Positions 27,282-35,669 of a stretch of DNA of 64,000 bases are shown here, piece by piece. The translations under genes were made by a program, and so were the position numbers. Each line of letters begins with the position of its first letter. The first letter of the stretch is position 1. The DNA lies in contig CABUBZ010000002.1 of assembly GCA_902489945.1 (NCBI GenBank), positions 1 through 64,000 on the forward strand, written 5' to 3'. Under the pieces are notes generated by a model that saw only the letters and a list, made by a program, of their open reading frames with translations, was not told the DNA's origin and made no database searches. The DNA comes from an uncultured Collinsella sp. (GTDB lineage: Bacteria > Actinomycetota > Coriobacteriia > Coriobacteriales > Coriobacteriaceae).

Positions 27282-28110
27282 TGATAGCCTCCTTATGGGC
27301 AGCGAAATCGGCGATGATCTGGGCATATTCCTCATCGTTGGGCAGGTGATGATGCCAGGCGGCCTTGTCCTCCATAACCGGCGAGCCGTAGCCCTTCACC
27401 GTGTTGAGGATGATGACCGTGGGCTTACCCTTGGTCTCGGCGGCCAGCGTCAGCGCGGCGTCGATGGCCTGGACGTCGTTGCCCGGAATGGACAGCACGT
27501 TCCAACCGAAGGCGGCCCAGCGCTCCTCCTGCGAGTCCTGCTTCATGACGTCCTCGGTGCTGCCGCTGATCTGCAGGCGGTTGCGGTCCACGAGCGCGCA
27601 CAGGTTATCGAGCTGGTAGTTGCCGCCGCTCATGGCGCCCTCCCAGACCGAGCCCTCGGCAAGCTCGCCGTCGCCCATGATGGTGTAGACGCGGTAGTCG
27701 CGGCCATCCATCTTGCCGGCAAGCGCCATCCCGACGGCCACGGGCAGGCCGTGACCCAGCGAGCCCGAGTTCATCTCGATGCCCTTGAGCTTGTTGTTGG
27801 GGTGGCCGATGTAGGGGCTGCCGAACTTAGAGAAGCGGGCCTTGACGTCGTCGAGGTCCAGATAGCCCTCGTGGCAGAGCACCGCGTAGTAGGCCTCCAT
27901 GGCGTGGCCCTTGGAGAGCACGAAGCGATCGCGGTTGGGATCGTCGACGGTCTCGGGCGAAATGTTGAGGTGGTTGGCGTAGAGGGTCATGAGGGCGTCG
28001 ATGACCGACATGTCGCCGCCGATGTGCCCGCCGGCGCCAGCCATGATGATATCGACGCAATCGCGGCGAAGGTCCCAACGCAGGGATTCAAGCTCTTCGA
28101 TAGTTGCCAT
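27274..28110 (-). CDS. transketolase, N-terminal subunit
   Basis: 278 aa from the ATG at 28110 (GAGGAGAG upstream; the longer open frame is inside the isomerase gene). Thiamine-diphosphate domain: GAGGHIGGDMS, FVLSKGHAMEAYY, GSLGHGLPVAVG and the metal/TPP motif GDGELAEGSVWE. It needs the C-terminal subunit for activity. The gap to the upstream isomerase gene is 2 nt, so isomerase, TktN and TktC are made from one transcript. Confidence 0.94.
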   Translation of the reverse strand: MATIEELESLRWDLRRDCVDIIMAGAGGHIGGDMSVIDALMTLYANHLNISPETVDDPNRDRFVLSKGHAMEAYYAVLCHEGYLDLDDVKARFSKFGSPYIGHPNNKLKGIEMNSGSLGHGLPVAVGMALAGKMDGRDYRVYTIMGDGELAEGSVWEGAMSGGNYQLDNLCALVDRNRLQISGSTEDVMKQDSQEERWAAFGWNVLSIPGNDVQAIDAALTLAAETKGKPTVIILNTVKGYGSPVMEDKAAWHHHLPNDEEYAQIIADFAAHKEAING

Positions 28111-28112
28111 TT

Positions 28113-29513
28113 CTACTCTCCTCGCAGGTAAGCTTTGACGTCTTCTTCGATGGGGTCGTACAGGTCGGGGACAATGCCGATGTACTTGCACGCCTCGTAG
28201 AGCACCGGCACCACGTTGGCGTGAATGGCGACGCAGTGGTGGATGTAGGGACCCTCGACGATCTTGGCCTCGAGGCGCTTGAGGTTGTCGACCTCGACCC
28301 ACAGGTAGGTGCCCATGCCGGCCGGGCCGTCGATGCCGCGGGCGTTGCCCAGCAGCAGCGAGTACTCGCCGTTGTCGCCGTCAAAGCGGGCAAGGGTGAG
28401 GTCGCCGTGCTTGGCCTCGGCCGTCAGCGCGCCGGGGTGATCGAAAGCCAGCGGGTAAGTGAGCTTGGGCTTGACGGCCGCGCAGCTGCAGGGCCAGGGG
28501 CCGCAGTGCTGCAGCAGCTCGCCGTTCTCGTTATCGGGATGACGCACGGTCCAGTCGGCGAACATGCCGCGGTGACGGCCCAGGTCGGCGGCCTCGACCA
28601 TCAGCGCGGTGATAGCGCCATGGATGTCGGTCTCGCAGACGATGGGAATGCCCATCTCGTTGAGGATTGCGTTGGCGGCGCAGGGCATAATGCCCAACTC
28701 GTCCTGCAGGGCGTTCCAGCACTGGATGGCGCCGGAGTTGCAGCCGTACTTCTCGACCAGGCGCTTCATGGCAATGGCGAGTCCTGCGACCGCAGGAACC
28801 TTGTCCTCGGGGATGCAGATCTCAAAGCTGTCACCAATGTGGGCGAGCATGGCTGCCATGGCCTGCTCGTCAGCCTGGGCGTCGCGCACGGCCTGGACAA
28901 GCTCGGTCATGGGGATGGGCGAAAGCTGGATGTTGAACTTCTCGAGCAGCTCGCCCTCGTTGCACATGGTCGACCAGAAATCGAACGGACGGGTGGCCAT
29001 CTGCAGGATGCGGGTGTGCTTGAAGGTCTTGACCACGTTGCACACGGCCAAAAAGTCCCAGACGCCGCGCTCGAACTCGGGATCGGTCAGGCGGCAGTTG
29101 GTCATATAGGTGAAGGGGACCTGGAAGCGACGCAGGACCTTGCCGGTGGCGAACAGGCCGCACTGGCTGTCACGCAGGCGGGTGCCGTCAGGCTCGGGGC
29201 GCTCATCGCGCGGGCCCCACAGCAGCACGGGCAAGCCGAGCTCGCGGGCAAGGCGAGCGCAAACGTACTCGGTGCCAAAGTTGGCGTGGCAGAGCATGAT
29301 GCCGTCGACGCCCTCGGCGCGGAACTTCTCGACGATAGGCGCGATATGGCTGTCGTCGAACAGCAGGCCCTCGTCGTTGATGTCGTCGATATCCACAATC
29401 TCGACGCCGATCTCGCGCAGGCGATCAGCCGTAAGGCCGCGATACTTGATCGCGTCCGGCGCGCTAAAGATGCTACGGCGCGTGGGCACAAAACCGAGCT
29501 TGATCTTATCCAT
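28113..29513 (-). CDS. L-fucose/L-arabinose isomerase-family protein
   Basis: 466 aa. The first half has two Rossmann-like domains typical of FucI/AraA-fold enzymes, with CHANFGTEYVCARLARELGLPVLLW-type content (key part CHANFGTE). The C-terminal region has conserved acidic and histidine residues (ETDIHGAI, HHCVAIHANVVP) that fit a Mn2+-dependent aldose-ketose isomerase site. The operon with a split transketolase suggests it makes a pentulose. The exact sugar is unknown. Start: GGGGAGGA upstream. Controlled most likely by the adjacent LacI regulator. Confidence 0.82.
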   Translation of the reverse strand: MDKIKLGFVPTRRSIFSAPDAIKYRGLTADRLREIGVEIVDIDDINDEGLLFDDSHIAPIVEKFRAEGVDGIMLCHANFGTEYVCARLARELGLPVLLWGPRDERPEPDGTRLRDSQCGLFATGKVLRRFQVPFTYMTNCRLTDPEFERGVWDFLAVCNVVKTFKHTRILQMATRPFDFWSTMCNEGELLEKFNIQLSPIPMTELVQAVRDAQADEQAMAAMLAHIGDSFEICIPEDKVPAVAGLAIAMKRLVEKYGCNSGAIQCWNALQDELGIMPCAANAILNEMGIPIVCETDIHGAITALMVEAADLGRHRGMFADWTVRHPDNENGELLQHCGPWPCSCAAVKPKLTYPLAFDHPGALTAEAKHGDLTLARFDGDNGEYSLLLGNARGIDGPAGMGTYLWVEVDNLKRLEAKIVEGPYIHHCVAIHANVVPVLYEACKYIGIVPDLYDPIEEDVKAYLRGE

Positions 29514-29539
29514 GTACGTCCTCCCCTAGTCACATGTTC

Positions 29540-29600
29540 AGTAAACAGACGCATGTTTCGTTTTGTTCTGTTTACTAAATATTTTACTCTTCTGTTTAGA
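29540..29600. promoter_or_regulatory. candidate LacI operators before the isomerase operon
   Basis: AGTAAACAGA (29540-29549) and its complement (29567-29576) form an inverted pair. A third site, TCTAAACAGAAGAGTAAA on the minus strand (29583-29600), matches 17 of 18 nt upstream of lacI (30863-30880). Confidence 0.6.
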
Positions 29601-29681
29601 AGTTTAGCGCGAAATACCCGTAGACGGTAGAGAAATCAGCCTAAACGGTATGTAAACAATCTGAACATACAAGGGAAACAA

Positions 29682-29706
29682 AAAGAGGACCCCGAAGGAT
29701 CCTCTT
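29682..29706 (-). terminator. lacI terminator
   Basis: Minus-strand hairpin AGAGGATCC-TTCG-GG..TCCTCT with a stable UUCG-type loop, followed by TTTTTG. It lies between lacI and the isomerase promoter, so the isomerase operon has its own promoter. Confidence 0.85.
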
Positions 29707-29770
29707 CTGAATGGCACTATGTTAACTGCCCTAGCGAGCTTTGGCACGCTGCAGGCAATGCCGTCTCCGC

Positions 29771-30781
29771 CTAGATTTCGCGCACGCTCTGGCGCTCGAC
29801 AAAATAGGTCGACACGGCCGTTTTGCAGGTGTAGCTCTTGGGATTGCGGATGTTGCCCACCAGGCGGCGCACCGCGATCTCACCCACCTCGTGCTTGGGA
29901 ACATGCACCGTGGTGAGCGGCGGGTTGGAGAAAGCGCCCAACGACAGGTCGTCAAAGCCGATGATCGAGACATTATCGGGCACGCGAATGCCGTGCTCGT
30001 TGAGCGCGCGCATGGCACCCACGGCGAGCACGTCGTTCTCGGCAAAGAAAGCCGTTGGCAGATCTTCGCGCGAGGAATTGTCGAGCCACGCGCCCATGTC
30101 GCGATAGGCGCCCTCGAGCGTGGTGCCCAGCGTGACGCGCCATGCCGGATTGACCTCGAGGCCCGCATCCTCAAGTGCTTGGCGATAGCCGCGCTCGCGG
30201 TCCTTAAAGTTGCGGATACGAAGGTCGCCCGCCAGATAGCCGATTTGCTTGTGACCTTTCTCGATAAGGTAGTCCACGGCACGCAGCACCGAATCGGTAT
30301 TGGCAATGACCACGGCATCGAAGTACTGGCGGTCGCTCCAGCCATCGAGCACAATCAGGTGGGCGGCGGCGTTAGCGAACAGGGCGTAGTCCTCCTCGCC
30401 CAACTCCGTACCCATTAGTACAATAGCGGCGGCCGGATCGGCAATCAGGCCCTCGACCTGCGGACGCACGGCGTCTAGGTCGCTAAAGTCGAGCGAGACA
30501 AAGCTCGTGCTCATGCCGTGGCGACGCGCCTGGCGCTCCACGCCCTCGATGACCGCGGGATGGAAGGTGCTCTCGTCCAGGATGGCGCCCGTCTTGCGCG
30601 CGAGCACAAACTGGATGCTCTCGAGCTGCGTCGACTGCTGATAGCCGAGCGACTGCGCGCACTCCAGGATGACTTTGGCGGTCTCCTCGCTCACGCTGCG
30701 CTTGCGGTTGAGCGCGTTGGACACGGTTGCGGGCGAAAAACCGGTGATGCGGCTGATCTCGCGAACACTTGCTTTGGCCAT
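29771..30781 (-). CDS. LacI-family transcriptional regulator
   Basis: 336 aa from the ATG at 30781 (AGGGGGA upstream). The N-terminal helix-turn-helix is REISRITGFSPATVSNALN with hinge (about 1-60), and a periplasmic-binding-protein-like effector domain covers the rest. It lies between the nucleoside operon and the isomerase/transketolase operon. A 17/18-nt motif found before both lacI itself and the isomerase gene suggests it represses both. The effector is unknown, probably the pentose or its phosphate. Confidence 0.92.
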   Translation of the reverse strand: MAKASVREISRITGFSPATVSNALNRKRSVSEETAKVILECAQSLGYQQSTQLESIQFVLARKTGAILDESTFHPAVIEGVERQARRHGMSTSFVSLDFSDLDAVRPQVEGLIADPAAAIVLMGTELGEEDYALFANAAAHLIVLDGWSDRQYFDAVVIANTDSVLRAVDYLIEKGHKQIGYLAGDLRIRNFKDRERGYRQALEDAGLEVNPAWRVTLGTTLEGAYRDMGAWLDNSSREDLPTAFFAENDVLAVGAMRALNEHGIRVPDNVSIIGFDDLSLGAFSNPPLTTVHVPKHEVGEIAVRRLVGNIRNPKSYTCKTAVSTYFVERQSVREI

Positions 30782-30862
30782 GGTTCCCCCTAGCAACGGT
30801 CGTGGCGGAGCATCGTGGCCTGACCGCCCCGTGACTCGACAACTAAACGACCGCAAATTTAA

Positions 30863-30880
30863 TCTAAACAGAATAGTAAA
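30863..30880 (+). promoter_or_regulatory. candidate LacI operator upstream of lacI
   Basis: TCTAAACAGAATAGTAAA, differing at one position from the site at 29583-29600. It lies about 80 nt before the lacI start in an AT-rich stretch, suggesting autoregulation. Confidence 0.6.
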
Positions 30881-30984
30881 TGTTTAATAGCTAGTTTAGC
30901 CTGTTGTCAAGCGAAGCGACGCGACTATTCCCCCAACGGGCGTATTTACTCGGTAGCTAATCTGGAACGGGGCACAGAAACCGT

Positions 30985-31959
30985 TTAGCCAAGGATGCGA
31001 GCCATGCGTGCCTTAAACTCCACGAGGAAACGTGGGGCGTCCACGGTGAGCGCCACGAGCGCGCTCTTATCCGGATCGGACAGACGGTGCTCGTCACAGA
31101 TAGTGCGGCCGCGGTACTCGCCCAGCAGGTCGACACGAAGATTGCAGCCGAGCGCACCCACGAGCGTGGGATCAATCGCCACGGCAACCGCCAGCGGATC
31201 GTGCAGCGCGCAGCCGCCCAGGTAGGGCGCGTTCATTTCGTACGAACCGATATAGTGCTCGACCATGCTCGCAAACGCGCAGCCAGCCATAGTACCCGAG
31301 CCCGTCCAGCCGGCAACGTCGCGACGTGTGAGCACCACGCGGTGCGTCACATCCAAGCCCACCATGGTGAGCTTGCGGCCCGAGCGCAACACGGCGTCGG
31401 CAGCCTCGGGGTCGCCCGCCATGTTGGCCTCGGCGCCCGCGCTCACGTTGCCGGGCACGGTAAGCGCACCGCCCATCACGACCACGCGGCCGATGGACAT
31501 CATCGCCGCCGCATCGCGCTCCAGGGCAAGCGCCAGATTGGTGAGCGGGCCGGTCGCAACGTAGACCAGATCGGGACCATAGGTACGCGCGGCATCAATC
31601 AGGTAATCGACCGCCGCATTGCCATCGGCCGACGTCGCGCCCACTGGCTCGTACGGCGAGGCGGGCACGCTTGCGCCGCCGATGCCGTTCTTGCCGTGGA
31701 TAAGCGTGGTGGACGCCGGCGGCGTGTAGGGTTCGGTCGCCTTCATGGGACGATCGGCGCCCAGGTACACCGGCACCTCGGGACGACCCAACAGGTCGAG
31801 CACCGCCAAGCAGTTATGCGCCGACTGCTCGACGCGCACGTTGCCAAAGCACGTGGTGATGCCGACGAGCTCCACCTCGGGGCTCGCGATGGCATAGGCG
31901 AGCGCCATCGCATCATCCACACCCATATCCAGATCAAGGATCAGCTTCTTGGTTGCCAT
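30985..31959 (-). CDS. nucleoside hydrolase (IunH-like)
   Basis: 324 aa. The calcium-binding N-terminal motif is LILDLDMGVDDAMAL (the family form is DxDxGxDD). The later GPLTNLALAL and MGGAL motifs are typical of ribonucleoside hydrolases. It splits nucleosides to base plus ribose in the cytoplasm. It lies 4 nt after the ribokinase gene, so ribose is phosphorylated directly: a compact nucleoside salvage unit. Base preference cannot be told. Confidence 0.93.
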   Translation of the reverse strand: MATKKLILDLDMGVDDAMALAYAIASPEVELVGITTCFGNVRVEQSAHNCLAVLDLLGRPEVPVYLGADRPMKATEPYTPPASTTLIHGKNGIGGASVPASPYEPVGATSADGNAAVDYLIDAARTYGPDLVYVATGPLTNLALALERDAAAMMSIGRVVVMGGALTVPGNVSAGAEANMAGDPEAADAVLRSGRKLTMVGLDVTHRVVLTRRDVAGWTGSGTMAGCAFASMVEHYIGSYEMNAPYLGGCALHDPLAVAVAIDPTLVGALGCNLRVDLLGEYRGRTICDEHRLSDPDKSALVALTVDAPRFLVEFKARMARILG

Positions 31960-31963
31960 TGTT

Positions 31964-32959
31964 CTACTCCGCTTCTCCGTCTACATCCAAACCGTCTAAA
32001 CCAAACTTGTGCTCGACTTCCGCACGCGTGGGAATTGATTGCTGAGCGCCCAGGCGCGATACCGTCACCGCCGAGGCGCGAGCACCCGCGGCCATGCACT
32101 CAAAGAGCGGCAGACCCTCCAGACGAGCTGCAGCAAGCGCACCAATAAACGTATCGCCCGCGGCCGTCGTATCGACCACCGCGCTCGAAAGCGCCGGCAT
32201 GCGCAGCGGCTCACCGCCATCGCCGAGCGTAACCGAGCCGGCGCCGCCCAGCGTGATGACCGCGGCGCCGGCGCCCTTGTCGAGCAGCGCATTGAGCGCG
32301 GCGACGCAACTCGCATCATCTGTGGGCAGAATGCCCGTCAGCATCTGGCACTCGGTCTCGTTGGGGCAGACCAAGTCGACCGCAGGCCACGCTCCTGCCG
32401 GCAAATCGCAGGCGGGCGCAGGGTTAAAGACCGTATAGAACCCCAGCTCGTGAGCGCAAGCAAGCGCCTCGGCCGTCGCTGCAAGGTCACATTCGCCCTG
32501 GACGATAAAGACGCCGCCAGCAGCCGGGGCAAACTCGCTGGCATCGCCGTCGAGCTCGTCGGCCACCAAGCGCCTCAGTGCGCGGGCAACGTCCTCGCCC
32601 GCAAGCGCATGGTTGGCGCCCGGCGACAGCACGATGCGGTTGTCGCTCTCACAGCGAATGATAGTCGCGGTACCGGTCTCCACGTCATCGCGACGCGCCA
32701 CAAACTCAACGCCCACGCCGGCATCCTGGAGCCCTGCCACAAGCGCATCGCCAAAGGTATCGCGCCCAACAGCGCCAATCATGCACGTGCGCGCACCCAT
32801 GCGCGCAGCAGCGACGGCCTGGTTAGCGCCCTTGCCACCAGCGTTTGTGATAAAACCGCTGCCACCGACTGTCTCGCCCGCACGCGGCATGCGCTCGCAC
32901 GCCATCGAAAGGTCCATGTTCATGCTGCCGAACACCGCAACGATGCTGTGATCCGCCAT
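31964..32959 (-). CDS. rbsK: ribokinase
   Basis: 331 aa from the ATG at 32959 (GAGGAGG upstream). PfkB family: the N-terminal GSMNMDL, NAGGKGANQAVAAARMGA with the substrate glycines, and the C-terminal VDTTAAGDTFIGAL with the catalytic aspartate. It makes ribose 5-phosphate. First gene of the rbsK-nucleoside hydrolase operon and divergent from the acyltransferase gene. Many alternative PfkB sugars exist, but the coupling to a nucleoside hydrolase supports ribose. Confidence 0.9.
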   Translation of the reverse strand: MADHSIVAVFGSMNMDLSMACERMPRAGETVGGSGFITNAGGKGANQAVAAARMGARTCMIGAVGRDTFGDALVAGLQDAGVGVEFVARRDDVETGTATIIRCESDNRIVLSPGANHALAGEDVARALRRLVADELDGDASEFAPAAGGVFIVQGECDLAATAEALACAHELGFYTVFNPAPACDLPAGAWPAVDLVCPNETECQMLTGILPTDDASCVAALNALLDKGAGAAVITLGGAGSVTLGDGGEPLRMPALSSAVVDTTAAGDTFIGALAAARLEGLPLFECMAAGARASAVTVSRLGAQQSIPTRAEVEHKFGLDGLDVDGEAE

Positions 32960-33101
32960 GGAAACCTCCTCGTCTTCAGGCTTTGCGCCCACCGTCGACC
33001 AACGATTGTGCACTCTCGCACCCCCTATAACTTTAGTCCACTTTGATGTGGACGCGCGCTTGAGCTTACGCCAGCAGCAAGCATTCACAGGGGCAGGCAG
33101 C

Positions 33102-33107
33102 TACAAT
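33102..33107 (+). promoter_or_regulatory. -10 box of the acyltransferase gene
   Basis: TACAAT about 40 nt before the start codon. No convincing -35 was found at 17 nt. Confidence 0.4.
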
Positions 33108-33146
33108 GAATACGTGCTGATTATTCTCGTCATTGGATGATGTTTT

Positions 33147-35363
33147 ATGGAACAATTCTCGCAATCGGGCTCGCGCGGTCGACGCCGCACGGGCAACGAG
33201 CCGGCGCCGCACGAACGCATGAAGGGCGAGCGCCGTGCCAACGAGCCGCGACGCACCGCGAGCCCCCATCGCGCTTCTGCCAACAACGCGGGCCGCGCCA
33301 ACACTCCCGCCGCGGAGCAGACGCCTGCTCGCCCCAAGTCCCGCTACATCCCTGCCCTTGACGGCCTTCGCACGCTTGCCGTCGTCGCGGTGGTGCTCTA
33401 TCACCTCAACCTCACGTGGGCGCAGGGCGGCCTGCTTGGCGTCACGATCTTCTTTGTGCTTTCGGGCTATCTGATCACGCGCTTGCTGCTCAACGAAGTC
33501 GCTAAGACCGGCCGCATCGACCTCAAGAGCTTCTGGATCCGCCGCATCCGTCGCCTGGTCCCCGCCGTGGTGACCGTTGTGGTTGTAACCTGTGCGCTGT
33601 GCACCATCTTTAACCACGTGATGCTCACCAAGATGCGCCCCGACATCCTGCCGTCGCTGCTGTTCTTCAACAACTGGTGGCAGATTGCCCAAAACGTCTC
33701 GTACTTCAACGCCCTGGGCGACCCCTCGCCGCTTACGCACTTTTGGTCGCTCGCCATCGAGGAACAGTTCTACCTGGTTTGGCCCCCGCTGCTGCTCGCT
33801 ATGGTATCCATGCACATGAGCAAGCCCAACACGCGCCGCATGGTTCTGGGCCTGGCTGCTGTCTCCGCCATCGCCATGATGGTGCTCTATAACCCCGCCG
33901 CCGACCCCGGCCGCGTGTACTACGGCACCGACACCCGCGTGTTCTCGCTGCTGCTGGGCGCCTGGATGGCCTTTATCCCCGATCGCGACCTGGCTCCGGT
34001 GCGCCTCGCCCATCGCCTGGGGCTCGACCGCTTGGTCGGGGCCGCCAAGCATGACAAGAACGCCGAGGGCAAGCTTGGCGAGAAGGCCGACAACGCAGCC
34101 GAGACCGTCCCGACTCAGCCGAGTGCGCTCGTGCGTTTTTGGTCCTCACCTGCATCCATCGATGTGCTGGGCGTCGTGGGTCTGGTTGGCCTTGCCGCCA
34201 TGGTCGCGCTCACCAACGGCTACACCGCGTTCCAGTATCGCGGCGGCACGCTGCTATGCTCCATTCTCACACTCATGGTCATTGCCGCCTGCGTGCAGCC
34301 CCAGGGAATGGTTGCCCGCGCACTGTCCGCCGAGCCGCTCGTGTGGGTTGGCAAACGCTCGTACAGCATCTACTTGTGGCACTATCCGCTACTGTTGCTC
34401 ATGAACCCGGTCGCCAACATCAACGATACGCCGTGGTGGCAGTACATTTTGCAGGTGTTGTTGGTGGTCGCCGTAGCCGAATGCTCATATCGCTTTATCG
34501 AGACGCCGTTTAGAAAGGGCGCCTTTGGGCGCACCGTATCCGAGTTCCGCGACGGCACCACCGCGCCCGCCAACTGGGTGCGCGCGCACGTCCCTGTCTG
34601 CGCAGCCTGCGCTGTCGTGTTGGTCGTTGCACTGGGCGGCCTGATCTTTGTGCCGGAGACCTCCGCACTGAGCGGTGAGGGCGCCGAAGTCCTCAACAAG
34701 GAAGCCAAAAACACCGCGCCCACCGACCAGCAGGCGGCCGACGACACCGACAAGGACAACGACGGCTTCCCCGACGGATCCTACGACCTGCTGATGATCG
34801 GTGACTCCGTGTCGCTGCGCGCCGTCGATTCCTTCGACGGCGTGTTCCCCCACAGTCACATCGATGCCGAAAAGGGCCGCCAGTTCGATGCGGGCCGCGC
34901 GACATTTGAGGGCTATCTCCAACAGAACCTTGCCGGCAAGATCGTGGTCTTTGCACTGGGCACCAACGGCTTGGTAACCGACGACCAGATCGACGCCATC
35001 ATGGCCGATGCGGGAGATAAGCGTATTGTGGTGTTTGTGAACACGCGCAGCCCGCAGCCGTGGGTTGGCTCTACCAACCAGGCCATCGCCAACGCTGCTA
35101 CGCGCTACAAGAACGTGCGCGTTATCGACTGGTACGGATACAGCGCCAATCGCAACGACCTGTTCGATGGCGATGGCACGCACCTGTCGACCACTGGCGT
35201 GACTGAGTACCTCAACTTGATCCACGATGCAGTCAAGAAGGACCTGCCCGTGCATCCCGAGGATCACGTCAACGATCCGCAGCCGGCGGCCGTCAAGTCT
35301 GCCACCGACGCGCTCGTCAATGCGCTCGCTCTCAAGCCGCACAAGCTGGGCACCGACAAGTAA
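33147..35363 (+). CDS. OafA/OatA-type acyltransferase with C-terminal SGNH-like domain
   Basis: 738 aa. A basic, Arg/Pro/Ala-rich cytoplasmic tail (1-60) precedes the Acyl_transf_3 membrane domain (about 65-430, ten or so helices; YIPALDGLRTLAVVAVVLYH, FFVLSGYLIT, SIYLWHYPLLL). After a linker comes an extracellular SGNH-like domain (about 540-720) with GDSVSLRA, ALGTNG and the catalytic DGTHL. This architecture O-acetylates peptidoglycan or exported glycans, as in OatA. The gene is alone and divergent from rbsK. The ribosome binding site is weak (GGATGA). A G-rich hairpin follows the stop. Confidence 0.9.
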   Translation: MEQFSQSGSRGRRRTGNEPAPHERMKGERRANEPRRTASPHRASANNAGRANTPAAEQTPARPKSRYIPALDGLRTLAVVAVVLYHLNLTWAQGGLLGVTIFFVLSGYLITRLLLNEVAKTGRIDLKSFWIRRIRRLVPAVVTVVVVTCALCTIFNHVMLTKMRPDILPSLLFFNNWWQIAQNVSYFNALGDPSPLTHFWSLAIEEQFYLVWPPLLLAMVSMHMSKPNTRRMVLGLAAVSAIAMMVLYNPAADPGRVYYGTDTRVFSLLLGAWMAFIPDRDLAPVRLAHRLGLDRLVGAAKHDKNAEGKLGEKADNAAETVPTQPSALVRFWSSPASIDVLGVVGLVGLAAMVALTNGYTAFQYRGGTLLCSILTLMVIAACVQPQGMVARALSAEPLVWVGKRSYSIYLWHYPLLLLMNPVANINDTPWWQYILQVLLVVAVAECSYRFIETPFRKGAFGRTVSEFRDGTTAPANWVRAHVPVCAACAVVLVVALGGLIFVPETSALSGEGAEVLNKEAKNTAPTDQQAADDTDKDNDGFPDGSYDLLMIGDSVSLRAVDSFDGVFPHSHIDAEKGRQFDAGRATFEGYLQQNLAGKIVVFALGTNGLVTDDQIDAIMADAGDKRIVVFVNTRSPQPWVGSTNQAIANAATRYKNVRVIDWYGYSANRNDLFDGDGTHLSTTGVTEYLNLIHDAVKKDLPVHPEDHVNDPQPAAVKSATDALVNALALKPHKLGTDK

Positions 35364-35669
35364 CCTGCAGCGCAAACTTCCCACATCCGGAGGGGGTGCC
35401 TGCCATGGCAGGCACCCCCCTCCGGCAGTTAGGGACGTTCCTTATGCGCCGGCACCCAAGGACACTCCTGACACAGCCGAGGAACGCCCTCCTTGCGACC
35501 GAATTCTGGGCGCCTCGCCACCCCGAGCGTTGTTTCCAAGCCCCACATCCGCAGCAAACAACCCAAAATCACTCTTTTCGAGCCGACTGCCATATAACTA
35601 ACGCCCTATAGCGGGCAAAAAACAGGCCGCAGCCCATCGCTGCGGCCTGTTCGGAAGCAAAAGTGGGCG
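35364..35669. other. intergenic region with hairpins and a REP remnant
   Basis: 306 nt between convergent genes. It holds a strong GC hairpin (CCGGAGGGGGTGCCTGCC and complement, 35387-35425) with CAGTTAGGGACGTTCCTTAT directly after it. That resembles part of the composite repeats at 47600 and 52001. The NRAMP terminator follows. No coding sequence is convincing here. Confidence 0.55.
35614..35651 (-). terminator. terminator of the NRAMP/MgtE-like operon
   Basis: Perfect 13-bp stem AACAGGCCGCAGC / GCTGCGGCCTGTT (35621-35633, 35639-35651) followed on the minus strand by TTTTTTGC. Classical intrinsic terminator. Confidence 0.92.
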
